From: Paractinoplanes deccanensis
Lineage (GTDB): Bacteria > Actinomycetota > Actinomycetes > Mycobacteriales > Micromonosporaceae
Assembly: GCF_016862115.1 (NCBI RefSeq)
Contig: NZ_BOMI01000057.1
Coordinates: 25,841-89,840 of the forward strand
Direction: 5' to 3'
DNA length: 64,000 nt
Position 1 is the stretch's first letter, and every line of letters starts with the position of its first letter. This document shows positions 27,040 through 36,944 of the stretch, one piece after another. The notes beneath the pieces were generated by a model. It was not told the origin of the DNA. It did no database searches and was given only the letters and a program-made list of their open reading frames with translations. The position numbers and the translations under genes were made by a program.

Positions 27040-28695
27040 GTGATCAGAAGAACGGCCGCTGTGGCGCTGACGGCGCTGCTCACCCTCGCGGCCTGCGGCG
27101 CCAACTCGGCGGACGACAAGAAGGAGAGCGAGGGCTCGGCGAAGGGTGGCAAGCTGACCATCCTGACCGCCCAGACCGACATCAACTTCGATCCGGCGAA
27201 GAGCCAGAACCTCGCCATCACCACGCTCGGCCTGGTGCTGCGCCGCCTGACCACGTGGGACGTGCAGCCGGGCAAGCCCGCCCAGGTGGTGCCCGACCTC
27301 GCCACCGACACCGGCACGAGCAGCGACGGCGGCAAGACCTGGACCTACACGCTCAAGGACGGCCTGAGCTACGCCGACGGCTCGCCGATCACCAGTAAGG
27401 ACATCAAGTACGGCGTCGAGCGCTCGTTCGCGCCCGAGCTGTCCGGCGGCCTCGGCTACCACAAGGGCCTGCTCGCCGGCGGCGACAAGTACAAGGGCCC
27501 GTACACCGGCGGGGAGCTCTCGTCGATCGAGACGCCGGACGACAAGACGATCGTCTTCCACCTCGACGCCGCGTACGGCGACTGGCCCTGGATCGTCTCG
27601 ATGCCCGCCTTCACGCCGGTGCCCAAGGCCAAGGACGACCCGAAGACGTACACCCAGAAGCCGGTGGCGTCCGGCCCGTACGAGATCGAGACGTACCAGC
27701 AGGGCTCCGCGGTGACCCTCAAGCGCAACCCCAAGTGGGACGCGAAGACCGACACCGTGCGCACCGCGGGCCCCGACCAGATCGTCTTCCAGCTCGGCCA
27801 GGACACCACCGTCGCCGCGCAGCGGCTGATCGCCGACGCCGGCGACGACAGGAACGCCTTCGGCGCGGGCTTCGTGCCCCCGGCCCAGCTCGTGCAGGTG
27901 CAGTCGAACCCGTCGGCCAAGCAGCGGCTGGTCACCTCGGACGCCGGCGCGCTGGCCTACCTGGCCCTCAACACCCAGCGCGGCCCGCTCAAGGACGTCA
28001 AGGTGCGCCAGGCCGTCGAGTACGCGGTCGACAAGAAGGCGTTCCAGGTGGCGTCGGGCGGCGCGACCGGCGGCGACATCGCCACCACGCTGATCACCCC
28101 GGGCATCGCCGGCCGTCAGGACTACGACCTCTACCCGGCCGGCCCGTCCGGCGACGTCGCCAAGGCGAAGCAGCTGCTCGCCGAGGCCGGCCGGACGAGC
28201 CTCGACTTGACGCTGCTGTCGGAGAACGACTCGGACAGCCTCGCCAAGGCCCAGGCCATCCAGCAGGGCCTCCAGCGGGCCGGCATCAAGGTGACCATCA
28301 AGCCGGCCGAGGAGTCCACGGTCACCGACACCATCACCGGCGACAAGGGCGACTACGACCTGACCGTCAGCAGCTGGCAGCCGGACTTCCCGAGCGCGAA
28401 CGGCAACATCCAGCCGCTGTTCCAGTCGAGCGAGATCGGCGGCGGTGGCTACAACATCTCCCGCTACTCGCAGCCCGAGGTGGACAAGCTCATCGAGCAG
28501 GCGCTCGCCGAGACCGACGCCACCAAGGCGCAGGCGCTCTGGGCGCAGGCCGACAAGCGCATCCTCACCGACGCGCCGGTCGTGCCGCTCATCTACACGA
28601 AGAACTCGTTCCTGCACGGGTCCGGTGTGCAGAACTTCTTCGTGGCGGCCTTCCCGGCGTACCCCAACTACCTGAAGGTCTCGCTGAAGCAGTGA
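27040..28695 (+). CDS. Solute-binding lipoprotein, SBP family 5
   Basis: 551 residues from GTG 27040. Lipobox LTLAAC (Cys19). Typical family 5 features: GGKLTILTAQTDINFDPAK, LATDTGTSSDGGKTWTYTL (the 'S-D-G-x-x-Y-T-F-x-L' motif), PITSKDIKYGVERSF, VASGPYEIE and a RQAVEYAVDKKAF segment. It binds peptides, nickel complexes or other solutes and hands them to the two permeases. The ligand cannot be decided by eye; its position beside a zinc-regulated locus leaves a metal chelate open. Its stop overlaps the ATPase start. Confidence 0.92.
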   Translation: MIRRTAAVALTALLTLAACGANSADDKKESEGSAKGGKLTILTAQTDINFDPAKSQNLAITTLGLVLRRLTTWDVQPGKPAQVVPDLATDTGTSSDGGKTWTYTLKDGLSYADGSPITSKDIKYGVERSFAPELSGGLGYHKGLLAGGDKYKGPYTGGELSSIETPDDKTIVFHLDAAYGDWPWIVSMPAFTPVPKAKDDPKTYTQKPVASGPYEIETYQQGSAVTLKRNPKWDAKTDTVRTAGPDQIVFQLGQDTTVAAQRLIADAGDDRNAFGAGFVPPAQLVQVQSNPSAKQRLVTSDAGALAYLALNTQRGPLKDVKVRQAVEYAVDKKAFQVASGGATGGDIATTLITPGIAGRQDYDLYPAGPSGDVAKAKQLLAEAGRTSLDLTLLSENDSDSLAKAQAIQQGLQRAGIKVTIKPAEESTVTDTITGDKGDYDLTVSSWQPDFPSANGNIQPLFQSSEIGGGGYNISRYSQPEVDKLIEQALAETDATKAQALWAQADKRILTDAPVVPLIYTKNSFLHGSGVQNFFVAAFPAYPNYLKVSLKQ

Positions 28696-30266
28696 CACTC
28701 CTGTCAGTGGAGGACCTCTCCATCGCGTTCGAGGCCGAGGCGACCCGCGGTGTGGCTTTCGAGCTGCGCCGCGGGCGCGTCCTGGCCCTCGTGGGCGAGT
28801 CCGGCTCGGGCAAGAGCGTCTCCGCCATGTCGATCCTGGGCCTGCTGCCGGGCACCGCCCGGGTGAGCGGCAGCATCACCTTCGAGGGCGAGCAGCTCGT
28901 CGGTGCCGACCCCGAGCGGCTGCGCGAGCTGCGCGGCGGGCGGATCGGCACGGTGTTCCAGGAGCCGATGACGGCGTTCAACCCGGTCTTCACCGTCGGC
29001 AACCAGATCGCCGAGGCGCTCCGTACGCACGACAAGCCCGCCAGCCGGCAGCGCGTGCACGACCTGCTCGGCCTCGTCGGGCTCGACGACCCGCGGCGCG
29101 TGGCCCGCTCGTACCCCCATCAGCTCTCCGGTGGCCAGCTCCAGCGCGCCATGATCGCGATGGCGATCAGCTGTGACCCCGTGCTGCTCATCGCCGACGA
29201 GCCGACCACCGCGCTCGACGTGACCGCGCAGGCCGGGATCCTCGCCCTGCTGCGTGACCTGCGCGAGCGGCTCGGCATGGCGATCCTGTTGATCACCCAC
29301 GACATGGGGGTGGTGGCCGGTCTCGCCGACGACGTCGTGGTGCTCGAGAAGGGCGTGGTGGTGGAGCGCGCGCCCGCCGGCCGGCTCTTCGCCGCTCCCG
29401 AGGACGGCTACACGCGGGCGCTGCTGGACGCTGTGCCCCGGCTGGGATCGGCCACCCGCGAGGCGATCGAGCCTTCCGGGGACACGCTCGTGCTGACCGA
29501 CGTCGTCGTCGAGTACTCCGGGCGGTTCCGCGCGGTGGACGGCGTCTCGCTGACCGTCGGCGCGGGCGAGATCCTGGGCCTGGTCGGCGAGTCCGGGTCG
29601 GGAAAGTCCACGATCGGCCGGGCCGTGGCCGGTCTCGTGCCGGTGACCGCGGGCACCGCGCTGGTCGGTGGCGCGGACATCGGCCGGGCGGCCCGGCACC
29701 CGTGGCGCCGCGCGGCCCAGCTGCGGCGCATCCGGTCGGGCATCGGCATCGTCTTCCAGGATCCGGCGTCCTCGCTCAACCCGCGGGTCACCGTGGCCGA
29801 CAGCATCGCCGAGCCGTTGGTGCTCCATCGTGACCTGGACGCCGCCGCGCGCGGCCGCCGGGTGGCCGAGCTCCTCGACGCGGTGCGGCTTCCCACGGCG
29901 TTGCGCGATCGCTACCCGTACGAGATGTCAGGGGGTCAACGGCAGCGGGTCGCGATCGCGCGTGCGCTGGCGCTGAACCCGCCCCTGCTGATCGCGGACG
30001 AGCCCACCAGCGCGCTGGACGTGTCGGTGCAGGCGCGCGTGCTGGAGCTGCTGCGGTCGTTGCAGGACGAGTTCGGCTTCGCCTGCCTGTTCATCAGCCA
30101 CGACCTGGCCGTGGTCGAGCGGCTGGCGCACCGGGTGGCCGTGATGCACCGCGGCACGATCGTCGAGCAGGGCCCCGCGCCGGACGTGCTGCGCGCGCCG
30201 GAACACCCGTACACCCGGCGCCTGCTCGCGTCGGTGCTCGTGCCGGACCCGGCCCACCGGGGCTGA
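28692..30266 (+). CDS. Fused DppD-DppF double ATP-binding protein
   Basis: 524 residues from GTG 28692 (GTGA overlap). Two complete ABC domains in one chain. Domain 1: Walker A GESGSGKS, signature LSGGQLQR, Walker B LLIADEPT. Domain 2: GESGSGKST, MSGGQRQR, LLIADEPT, H-loop SHDLAVV. Domain 1's C-terminus carries the peptide-transporter tail (FAAPEDGYTRALLDAVP). In many bacteria these are two genes; fused forms are common in actinobacteria. Completes the importer operon. Confidence 0.95.
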   Translation: MTLLSVEDLSIAFEAEATRGVAFELRRGRVLALVGESGSGKSVSAMSILGLLPGTARVSGSITFEGEQLVGADPERLRELRGGRIGTVFQEPMTAFNPVFTVGNQIAEALRTHDKPASRQRVHDLLGLVGLDDPRRVARSYPHQLSGGQLQRAMIAMAISCDPVLLIADEPTTALDVTAQAGILALLRDLRERLGMAILLITHDMGVVAGLADDVVVLEKGVVVERAPAGRLFAAPEDGYTRALLDAVPRLGSATREAIEPSGDTLVLTDVVVEYSGRFRAVDGVSLTVGAGEILGLVGESGSGKSTIGRAVAGLVPVTAGTALVGGADIGRAARHPWRRAAQLRRIRSGIGIVFQDPASSLNPRVTVADSIAEPLVLHRDLDAAARGRRVAELLDAVRLPTALRDRYPYEMSGGQRQRVAIARALALNPPLLIADEPTSALDVSVQARVLELLRSLQDEFGFACLFISHDLAVVERLAHRVAVMHRGTIVEQGPAPDVLRAPEHPYTRRLLASVLVPDPAHRG

Positions 30267-30292
30267 TCGTCCGCGGCGGGCCGGGCCGTTCG

Positions 30293-31780
30293 TCAGTGCT
30301 GGTGGAGCAGGCTGTGCGTCCGGCTGATCTGCGCCCACGACTTCGGGGCGGCCGGGGCTGTGCGGGCGAGCGTGGTCGCGACCACCGGCTTGGACGGGGT
30401 GGAGAGCCACGCCTCGAACAGGGCGCCGAGGTCCTCGCCGGAGATCTTCTCGGCCAGGCCGGTGAACTGCTCGGTGGTGGCGTTGCCGTAGCGGTGCTCG
30501 GCGGCCCAGGCGCGCAGGATCTCGAAGAAGTCGTCGTCGCCCACCGCCAGGCGCAGCTGGTGAAGCGTCATCGCGCCGCGGTCGTAGACGGCGTCGCCGA
30601 AGAGCTGGGCCACCCCGGGATCGGCCGGCGCGGTCGTCCAGATCGGAGCGTCGGGCGGAGAGGTCGCGTACAGGTAGTCGAAGATCTCCTGGGCGGTGCC
30701 CTCGTCGTTCCTCTCCGACCACAGCCACTCGGCGTAGGTCGCGAAGCCCTCGTTGAGCCAGATGTGCCGCCAGTCGGCCACCGAGACCGAGTCGCCGAAC
30801 CACTGGTGGGCGTTCTCGTGCACGACCACCGAGGTGTTGGAGCCGCGGGTGAAGAAGCGGGTCGAGTAGTTCGGCCGGGTCTGGTTCTCGAGCGCGCAGC
30901 AGAGCGTGTCGGGCGGGGCGACGACGCCGCCGCGTGCCTCGAAGGGGTACGGGCCGAAGAGCGTGGTCTCCCAGTCGGTGATCTCCGCGGTGCGCTCCAC
31001 GCTGGCCTGCGCCGCCTCGCGCAGCTCCTGGGTCATCAGCCGCGAGTACGCGTTGTAGACGGGCCGGCCGCTCGCGGTCGTGTCGGTCGTGACGTCGTAC
31101 TGCCCGACGGTCATGAACGTCAGGTAGGCTGCCTGCGGCTTGAGCGAGCGCCAGCTCCAGCGGGTGTAGCCCAGCGTCTCCCGCACCGGCGGGCGGGGCA
31201 TGACCCCGTTGCTGATCGCCTCGACGCCGTCGGGCACCGAGATCGAGACGTCGAAGGTGGCCTTGTCGGTCGGGTGGTCGTTGCTCGGGTACCACCACCA
31301 GGCGATCTCCGGCTCGCCGATGGCCATGGCGCCGTCGGGCGTGCGGATCCAGGCGGTGAAGCCGGCCGCCACCTTGGTGGACGGCACGCCCGAGTACCGC
31401 ACCACGATCGTCATGGCGCCGCCGTCGCTCACCGGCCGGGCCGGGGTGACGACCAGCTCGTGATCGCCCTGCCGGGCGAAGGTGGCCGGGCGGTTGTTCA
31501 CCAGCACCGACGACACGTCGAGCACGAAGTCGAGGTTGAAGCGGCTCAGGTCCTGCTCGGCGGTCGCCAGGATCGTGGTGGTGCCGGTGAGCAGGTCGGT
31601 CGCGGGGGTGTAGCGCAGGCGGACGTCGTAGTGGGACACGTCGTACCCGCTGTTGCCGTAGTCCGGGAAGTAGCTGTCGCCCACACCGGGGCCGCCGGGC
31701 GCGGGCGCGGCATGCGCGGCCACCCCCGTACCGGCGAGGGTCAACGCTGTGGCGGTCAGCGCCACGAGCAGTCGTCGCAC
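30293..31780 (-). CDS. Secreted M1-family metallopeptidase
   Basis: 495 residues from GTG 31780. Signal peptide 1-24. Catalytic zinc site HENAHQWFGDS (321-331) with E344 in NEGFA; the proton donor Tyr is probably Y399. The substrate-anchoring GAMEN motif is changed to CALEN (295-299). Domain order is the N-terminal beta-saddle then the catalytic domain; the C-terminal ERAP-like helical domain of full aminopeptidase N (~850 aa) is absent, as in short actinobacterial members. Probable extracellular aminopeptidase. Zinc-dependent, but no Zur box lies upstream. Confidence 0.9.
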   Translation of the reverse strand: MRRLLVALTATALTLAGTGVAAHAAPAPGGPGVGDSYFPDYGNSGYDVSHYDVRLRYTPATDLLTGTTTILATAEQDLSRFNLDFVLDVSSVLVNNRPATFARQGDHELVVTPARPVSDGGAMTIVVRYSGVPSTKVAAGFTAWIRTPDGAMAIGEPEIAWWWYPSNDHPTDKATFDVSISVPDGVEAISNGVMPRPPVRETLGYTRWSWRSLKPQAAYLTFMTVGQYDVTTDTTASGRPVYNAYSRLMTQELREAAQASVERTAEITDWETTLFGPYPFEARGGVVAPPDTLCCALENQTRPNYSTRFFTRGSNTSVVVHENAHQWFGDSVSVADWRHIWLNEGFATYAEWLWSERNDEGTAQEIFDYLYATSPPDAPIWTTAPADPGVAQLFGDAVYDRGAMTLHQLRLAVGDDDFFEILRAWAAEHRYGNATTEQFTGLAEKISGEDLGALFEAWLSTPSKPVVATTLARTAPAAPKSWAQISRTHSLLHQH

Positions 31781-31856
31781 GGGACTTCCTTCCGTCGGCG
31801 GAAAGAGACCCGGCGAAGTATCGAAAGACGTCGAAAGATCGCCGCCCCGTCGGCGG

Positions 31857-33953
31857 CTACCGGCGGAGGCCGGCGAGACGGCGGCGGAAGCGCTCGGCCG
31901 TCGTGTCGCGGCCGATCTCGACGCTGACCCGCAGACCCTCGCGCAGGGCGGCGGCCGCCTCCTCCTCGCGGCCCGCGGCCAGCTGGGCGTCCGCGAGGCC
32001 GTCCAGGTTGCGCAGGACGAACTGCCACAGGTTGGCTTCGCGGGACAGCCTCAGGCCGCGCTCGTGCACCTCGACGGCGGTGCGCCAGTCGCCGAGGGCG
32101 GTGTGGTCGAGCCCGATCGAATAGAGGACGTCGGGTACGAGCGACGCCGCCGCCTCGGGGCTCAGCCGGTCGTAGCTCGCCAGCAGCCGTTCGTGCCGCT
32201 CCAGCGCCTCGGCGGGCCGGCCGCGCAGCCGGTCCAGGTCGCCGAGGGTGGCCAGCGCGGTGCCGGCGCCCTCCAGGTCACCGGCCCGCTCGAAGAGGAT
32301 CCAGGCGCGCTCGGCCACGTCCGCGGCGTCGTCGTACTCCTTGCCGGCGAAGTGGATGTCGCTCAGCATGCGCAGCGCCCACGCCTGCTGCACCGGATCG
32401 CCGGCCTCCTCGGCGACGGCGAGCGCCTGCCGGGCGTACCCACCGGCGATGTCGAACCGGCGCCCGATCGCCGCCGCCGCCCACGAGAGGTGGTTGAGCT
32501 GGGTGGCCTCGGCGACGCGGTCACCGACGGCGGCGGCGCTTTCCCGGGCGAGGTTGAAGACCTCCTCCCACCGGGTCCAGTCGGTCCAGCGCTCGGAGAA
32601 CCAGTGCATCGCGTCGGCCGCGCCGATGACCTCGCGGTGCCGGCCCGCCGCCGCGGCCAGGCGCAGCGCGCCCACCCAGTTGTCGCCCTCGGCCTTGAGC
32701 CACTCCTCCGCGGCGGCGGCGCCGGCGAACTGCCCGCCGCCCTGCGCGCCGGGCTCGAACCAGTTGCCGGCGGCGGTGGCGGTGGCGACCAGCCACGCCG
32801 CCATCGGGCCCTCCTCGGCACGGTCCGCCGGGCTCAGCCGCTCGCGGGCGAAGAGCCGGAGCAGGTCGTGGAAGCGGTAACGCAGGTCGGCCGACGACTG
32901 GAGCAGGGCCAGGTCGAGCAGCTCGTCGAGGGCGTCCTCGGTCTCCTCCTCCGGCAGGCCGGCGAGCACGGTGGCGAGCTCGATGCCCGCGTCCGCGCCG
33001 GGCACCAGGGCGAGCCGGCGAAAGACGGTCGCCGCCTCGGCGGACAGCTGCCGGTACGACAGCTCGAAGGCACCCGCCACACCGCGGTCGCTCTCCCCGG
33101 CGAGCCTGCCGGCCAGGTCCTCCAGGTCCCACTCGGGCCGGCTCAGCAGCCGGTTCGCGGCGATCCGCAGCGCGAGGGGCAGATGGCCGCACAGCTCGGC
33201 GACGCGCGGCACCGCCTCGCCGGCCCGGTCGCCCACAATCTCGCGGAGCAGGGTGGCGGACTCGGCCTCGGTCAGCGTGTCCAGGTGGACGCGGCGGACC
33301 CGCTCCAGCCCGGCGAGCACCCGCCGGCTCGTGACGAGGGTGAGCGCGGCCGCGTCGTCGTGCAGCAGCGGGCGCACCTGAGGCTCGCCGGCCGCGTTGT
33401 CGAGCACGATCAGGGCCGGCTTCTCGCGTACGACCGACCGGTACAGCTCCTCCCGGTCCGCCGGCTCGGCCGGGATCTCGCCGGGGGCCGTGCCGAACGC
33501 CTGGAGCAGCTGCCCGAGCGCATCGGCGGCGCTCGGCGGGCTCTCGTCCAGGCCGCGCAGGTCGACGAGGAACGTCCCGGCCGGATAACGACCGGCGAGC
33601 CGCCGGGCGGCCTGCGCCGCGAACGTGGTCTTGCCGACTCCCGGCGCGCCGGTGACCACGACGACCGGACCGCCCGGCCGCTCGACGGCGGCCAGCTCGG
33701 CGGCCCGGCCCACGAAGTCGCCGGCCACCCGTCCGCCCAGGTCGTCGCCCGCCGCCGGCGCGGCGATCTCGACACCGAGCGCGCCCGCGAGCAGGGCCAG
33801 GGTCCGCGCCTGCGGCCGCCGGCTGCGCCCGCGCTCGATGTCGCCGATGCCGCGCACGCTCACGCCCGAGCGCTCGGCCAGCTCCTCGACGCTCAGCCCC
33901 GCCGCGTGCCGGGCCCTGCGCAGGCGCTGCCCCAGCGGCTCGCGGTCGGCCAC
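31857..33953 (-). CDS. XRE helix-turn-helix / NB-ARC / TPR regulator
   Basis: 698 residues from GTG 33953. An N-terminal HTH (10-60, LRRARHAAGLSVEELAERSG) is followed by an ATPase core with Walker A VTGAPGVGKTTFAAQAA and LIVLDNAAGEPQVRPLL, then NB-ARC helical domains (LCGHLPLALRIAAN). The C-terminal third has TPR-like helix pairs. It resembles SARP-type regulators that have an XRE head instead of the DNA-binding SARP domain. It begins one base after the stop of the epimerase gene, so the two are co-transcribed. The signal it detects is unknown. Confidence 0.88.
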   Translation of the reverse strand: MADREPLGQRLRRARHAAGLSVEELAERSGVSVRGIGDIERGRSRRPQARTLALLAGALGVEIAAPAAGDDLGGRVAGDFVGRAAELAAVERPGGPVVVVTGAPGVGKTTFAAQAARRLAGRYPAGTFLVDLRGLDESPPSAADALGQLLQAFGTAPGEIPAEPADREELYRSVVREKPALIVLDNAAGEPQVRPLLHDDAAALTLVTSRRVLAGLERVRRVHLDTLTEAESATLLREIVGDRAGEAVPRVAELCGHLPLALRIAANRLLSRPEWDLEDLAGRLAGESDRGVAGAFELSYRQLSAEAATVFRRLALVPGADAGIELATVLAGLPEEETEDALDELLDLALLQSSADLRYRFHDLLRLFARERLSPADRAEEGPMAAWLVATATAAGNWFEPGAQGGGQFAGAAAAEEWLKAEGDNWVGALRLAAAAGRHREVIGAADAMHWFSERWTDWTRWEEVFNLARESAAAVGDRVAEATQLNHLSWAAAAIGRRFDIAGGYARQALAVAEEAGDPVQQAWALRMLSDIHFAGKEYDDAADVAERAWILFERAGDLEGAGTALATLGDLDRLRGRPAEALERHERLLASYDRLSPEAAASLVPDVLYSIGLDHTALGDWRTAVEVHERGLRLSREANLWQFVLRNLDGLADAQLAAGREEEAAAALREGLRVSVEIGRDTTAERFRRRLAGLRR

Positions 33954-33954
33954 C

Positions 33955-34785
33955 TCAGCGCCAGCTGTGCTGCGGCTCGTACCCGAGGACGCGGCGCGCC
34001 TTGTCGATGGAGAGCAGGGTCTCGTGCTCGCCGAGCTCCTTGGTCACGGGCACGCCCGGATAGACCTCGGCCGCGAGGCTCGCCGACGACCGGCTCATCA
34101 CCGTGTCCGCGTTCGCGATGATGAAGACCTCGACGCCCGGATTGTCGTAGGCGAGGGCCTTGCGCACGGCCTGCGCGCCGTCGCGGGCGTCGATGTAGCC
34201 CCACAGGTTCCACTTGCGCAGCCGGGGGTCGTGGTCGAAGGAGGGGAACTGCTCGTAGTCCGCCGGCTCCATGACGTTCGAGAACCGCAGCCCGATCATC
34301 TTGAGCGTGGGATCCCACCGGCAGAACTCCGCCGCCATGGTCTCCTCGAGGTGCTTGGCCAGCGCGTACCGCGACTCGGGGCGGGCCGGGTATTCCTCGT
34401 CGAGCGGAATGTACGGGGGCGGGGTGTCGAACGGGATGCCGAGCAGCGTCTCGCTGGACGCCCACACCACGTTGGTGATCCGGGCCGCCTTCGCCGCCGC
34501 GAACACGTTGTAGGTGGCGGTGATGTTGTTGTGGAACGTGGCGGCGTTGCCGGTGATCCCGGGAGCCGGGATGGCCGCGAGATGCACGACGGCGTCGATC
34601 CGGTCGTACCGGTCGTCGATCGCGGTGAGCGCCTCGACCGTCTGCCCGTAATCGGTGAGATCGATCCGAATGTCCGGCCGCTCCGCCGCCGCATCCAGAT
34701 TGATCACCTCGTGACCGTGCTCCCGCAGATCGGCGACTACGGCCCGGCCCAGCTTGCCCGTGCCCCCGGTGACGGCGATCCGCAT
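33955..34785 (-). CDS. NAD-dependent epimerase/dehydratase
   Basis: 276 residues from ATG 34785, with GGGGAGG 5-11 nt upstream. N-terminus MRIAVTGGTGKLGRAVVADL is the Rossmann loop. The SDR active site is S in VWASSETLLG and YALAK near 140-145. Extended-SDR features (VHLAAIPAPG, LRFSNVMEP) point to a sugar-nucleotide or related epimerase/dehydrogenase, close to uronate dehydrogenase-like proteins by eye. Co-transcribed with the NB-ARC regulator. Confidence 0.85.
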   Translation of the reverse strand: MRIAVTGGTGKLGRAVVADLREHGHEVINLDAAAERPDIRIDLTDYGQTVEALTAIDDRYDRIDAVVHLAAIPAPGITGNAATFHNNITATYNVFAAAKAARITNVVWASSETLLGIPFDTPPPYIPLDEEYPARPESRYALAKHLEETMAAEFCRWDPTLKMIGLRFSNVMEPADYEQFPSFDHDPRLRKWNLWGYIDARDGAQAVRKALAYDNPGVEVFIIANADTVMSRSSASLAAEVYPGVPVTKELGEHETLLSIDKARRVLGYEPQHSWR

Positions 34786-34908
34786 CTGGCCTCCCCTAGA
34801 ACGACATGCCAGCCGTCAAGATAGCCCGCGGCCCGCGCCGCCGTTCCCGCAGCCTCTGCCGGGTCCCCGCCGAGCTCGAGCAGGCGACGACCCGGCAGCC
34901 CCGCACCG

Positions 34909-35628
34909 TCAGACGGGCTGGCCGATCGGGCGGATCGTCACCGTGTTGAGGTCGACGCCGTCCGGCCGGCCGAGCGCGAAGCCGATCGCCTCGGCCACCG
35001 CGTCCGGGCTCATCGCGATGGGCGGGGCCTGGCCGTGCCAGAACGCGGTGTCGATCATGCCGGGGTTCACCACCGTGACCCCGACGCCGCGGGTCGTGGC
35101 GTGCAGGCGGAGGTTCTCGGCGAAGCCGACCACCGCCCACTTCGTGGCGGAATAGAGGTTGCCGGGGCTGTTCTTGATGCCGGCCACGCTGCCGAGCAGC
35201 ACCAGCCGGCCGTGGGACCGCTCGAGGTGGGGCAGGGCCGCCTCGGCCAGCAGGGCCGGGCCGAGCACGTTGGTGAGCACCATCGGTGCCCACAGCCGCG
35301 GGTCGCCACCGTCGAGGACGCCGGGACTGCCCGGCCGGAAGTGATCCGGCGACGCGCCGCCCGCGTTCGCGACCGCCGCGTCGAGCGACCCGAAGCGCTC
35401 CACCGTGCTGGTGACCGCCGCGTTCGTGGCGTCCCAGTCGGCGGCGTCCGCCACCAGGCCCAGGACGCGGTCCGTGTGGCCGGTCTCGTCGAGGAAGGCC
35501 GCGAGGCGGCCGGGGTCGCGCCCGGTGACGGCGACCCGGTGGCCGCGCCCGAGCAGGAGCCGAGCGGTCGCGGCGCCGATCCCGCTCGTGCCGCCGGTGA
35601 TCAGGACCGTCTTGAGTGAGGTGTTCAT
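34909..35628 (-). CDS. Short-chain dehydrogenase/reductase
   Basis: 239 residues. TGGTSGIGAATA (11-22) is the cofactor loop, VTGRDPGRL suggests NADP preference, and the active site is complete: ANAGG, S147 in LLGSVAG, YSATK (159-163). Classical SDR of oxidoreductase type; the substrate is unknown. Divergent from the XRE-family regulator, with a 101-nt shared promoter region, so control by that regulator is likely. Confidence 0.92.
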   Translation of the reverse strand: MNTSLKTVLITGGTSGIGAATARLLLGRGHRVAVTGRDPGRLAAFLDETGHTDRVLGLVADAADWDATNAAVTSTVERFGSLDAAVANAGGASPDHFRPGSPGVLDGGDPRLWAPMVLTNVLGPALLAEAALPHLERSHGRLVLLGSVAGIKNSPGNLYSATKWAVVGFAENLRLHATTRGVGVTVVNPGMIDTAFWHGQAPPIAMSPDAVAEAIGFALGRPDGVDLNTVTIRPIGQPV

Positions 35629-35729
35629 GGCGTTCACTCTGTGACGCGGCGCGGGCCCGCGACAGATGCTCCGGAAGGTGGGGACGGCATCCCCTGGCAG
35701 CGGCGGCACCACCCGGGGAAGCTGTACGT

Positions 35730-36590
35730 ATGCCGAACACGAGGTACTCCGAGCTCGGTGGCTTCCTGCGCTCGCGACGCGAGCGGATCCGCCCCGAGGA
35801 GGTCGGGCTCGCGCCCGGCCCGCGGCGCCGCGTCCCGGGCCTGCGCCGCGACGAGGTCGCCGTCCTGGCCGGCGCCTCGGTGGAGTACTACACCGAGCTC
35901 GAGCGCGGTGCCGGCTCGCAGCCCTCCGACCAGATGCTCGCCGCGCTCGCCCGCGCCCTGCGCCTGAGCCACGACGAGCGCGACCATCTGTACCGGCTGG
36001 CGAACCGCCCGATCCCGCAGCGGGGCGGGACGGCGTCACACGTCCACCCCGCGATGCTCGACCTGCTGACCCGCATCGACGGCACCCCGGCGATGGTGAG
36101 CACCGACCTGCACACCGTCCTGGTGCAGAACCCGCTCGCCGTCGCGATGCTCGGCGACCTGTGCGCGCACCGCGGCCGCGCGGCGAGCTTCCTCTACCGG
36201 TGGTTCACCGACCCGGCCTCGCGGCAGATCTACCCGCGGGAGGACCTGGCCCCGCAGTCACGCTCGTTCGTCGCCGACCTGCGCGCGGCGGTCGGGCGGC
36301 GCAGCCCGGGCGACGCCGAGGCGGCCGAGCTGGTGGACGAGCTGCTGCGGGAGTCGCCGGAGTTCCGGTCGCTCTGGGCCGGCCAGGAGGTGGAGGTGCG
36401 CCGGGACGAGCGCAAGCGGATCCTGCACCCCACCGTCGGCCTGCTCGACCTGCACACCCTGAGCCTGTTCAGCGAGGACGGCCGGCAGCGGTTGCTCTGG
36501 TTCACCCCGCGTGCCGGCACCGACACCGCCGAGAAGCTCGCCCTGCTGACCGTCGTGGGCACCGAGGCGATGCCGACCGTTGCCGGCTAA
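35730..36590 (+). CDS. XRE-family regulator with MmyB-like ligand-binding domain
   Basis: 286 residues; ATG 35730 has GGGGAA 9 nt upstream. HTH at ~10-75 (GLRRDEVAVLAGASVEYYTELERG) and a C-terminal MmyB-like domain (DGTPAMVSTDLHTVLVQNPLA, LYRWFTDP, GRQRLLWFTPR). This type typically represses a divergent SDR gene and is released by a fatty-acid-like or aromatic ligand. The TAA stop is formed at the left edge of the insertion element; restoring the target site would give TAG in the same place, so the protein is not truncated. Confidence 0.9.
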   Translation: MPNTRYSELGGFLRSRRERIRPEEVGLAPGPRRRVPGLRRDEVAVLAGASVEYYTELERGAGSQPSDQMLAALARALRLSHDERDHLYRLANRPIPQRGGTASHVHPAMLDLLTRIDGTPAMVSTDLHTVLVQNPLAVAMLGDLCAHRGRAASFLYRWFTDPASRQIYPREDLAPQSRSFVADLRAAVGRRSPGDAEAAELVDELLRESPEFRSLWAGQEVEVRRDERKRILHPTVGLLDLHTLSLFSEDGRQRLLWFTPRAGTDTAEKLALLTVVGTEAMPTVAG

Positions 36591-36729
36591 GGCGTGTTTC
36601 AGAAATGGTTGCCGGTGAAGGTCACGGCGTGGCGGTGATCGATGACTGACGAGGCCTCCGGCAGATGATTCAGCGACCAAGCTAGAACTTCATACTGGAG
36701 ACCTCGTGGCCACCTTAGACCGTGTGTCG

Positions 36730-36942
36730 TTAGGGGTTGTTGCTCGTCAGCAGGTTGAGGCGATCGGCGCGGCGGTAGCAGATCAGAGCGCAGGCCAGGC
36801 GCGGGAATCCGAGGAAGTGGGAAGCCTTGCGTTCGTAGCGGCGGGCCAGGCGGCGGAACCGGGTGGTCCATTCCAGACCGCAGTTCATCCCGGTCCTGCG
36901 CCGTATCAGGGTGACTCGCCTCGGGATCGGACGGCCCCGCAC
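36730..36942 (-). pseudogene. Transposase C-terminal fragment (IS5-like), element 1
   Basis: The minus strand reads LARRYERKASHFLGFPRLA, then CALICYRRADRLN and a stop. This is the usual C-terminal tail of an IS5-family DDE transposase (RRYERKxxHFLGF...ALICYRR). The upstream DDE catalytic part is missing. Confidence 0.75.
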
Positions 36943-36944
36943 CA

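Noticed and set aside
30293..31780. Including the M1 zinc peptidase in the zinc regulon
   Set aside because: No Zur-like box upstream, and it lies beyond an unrelated operon.
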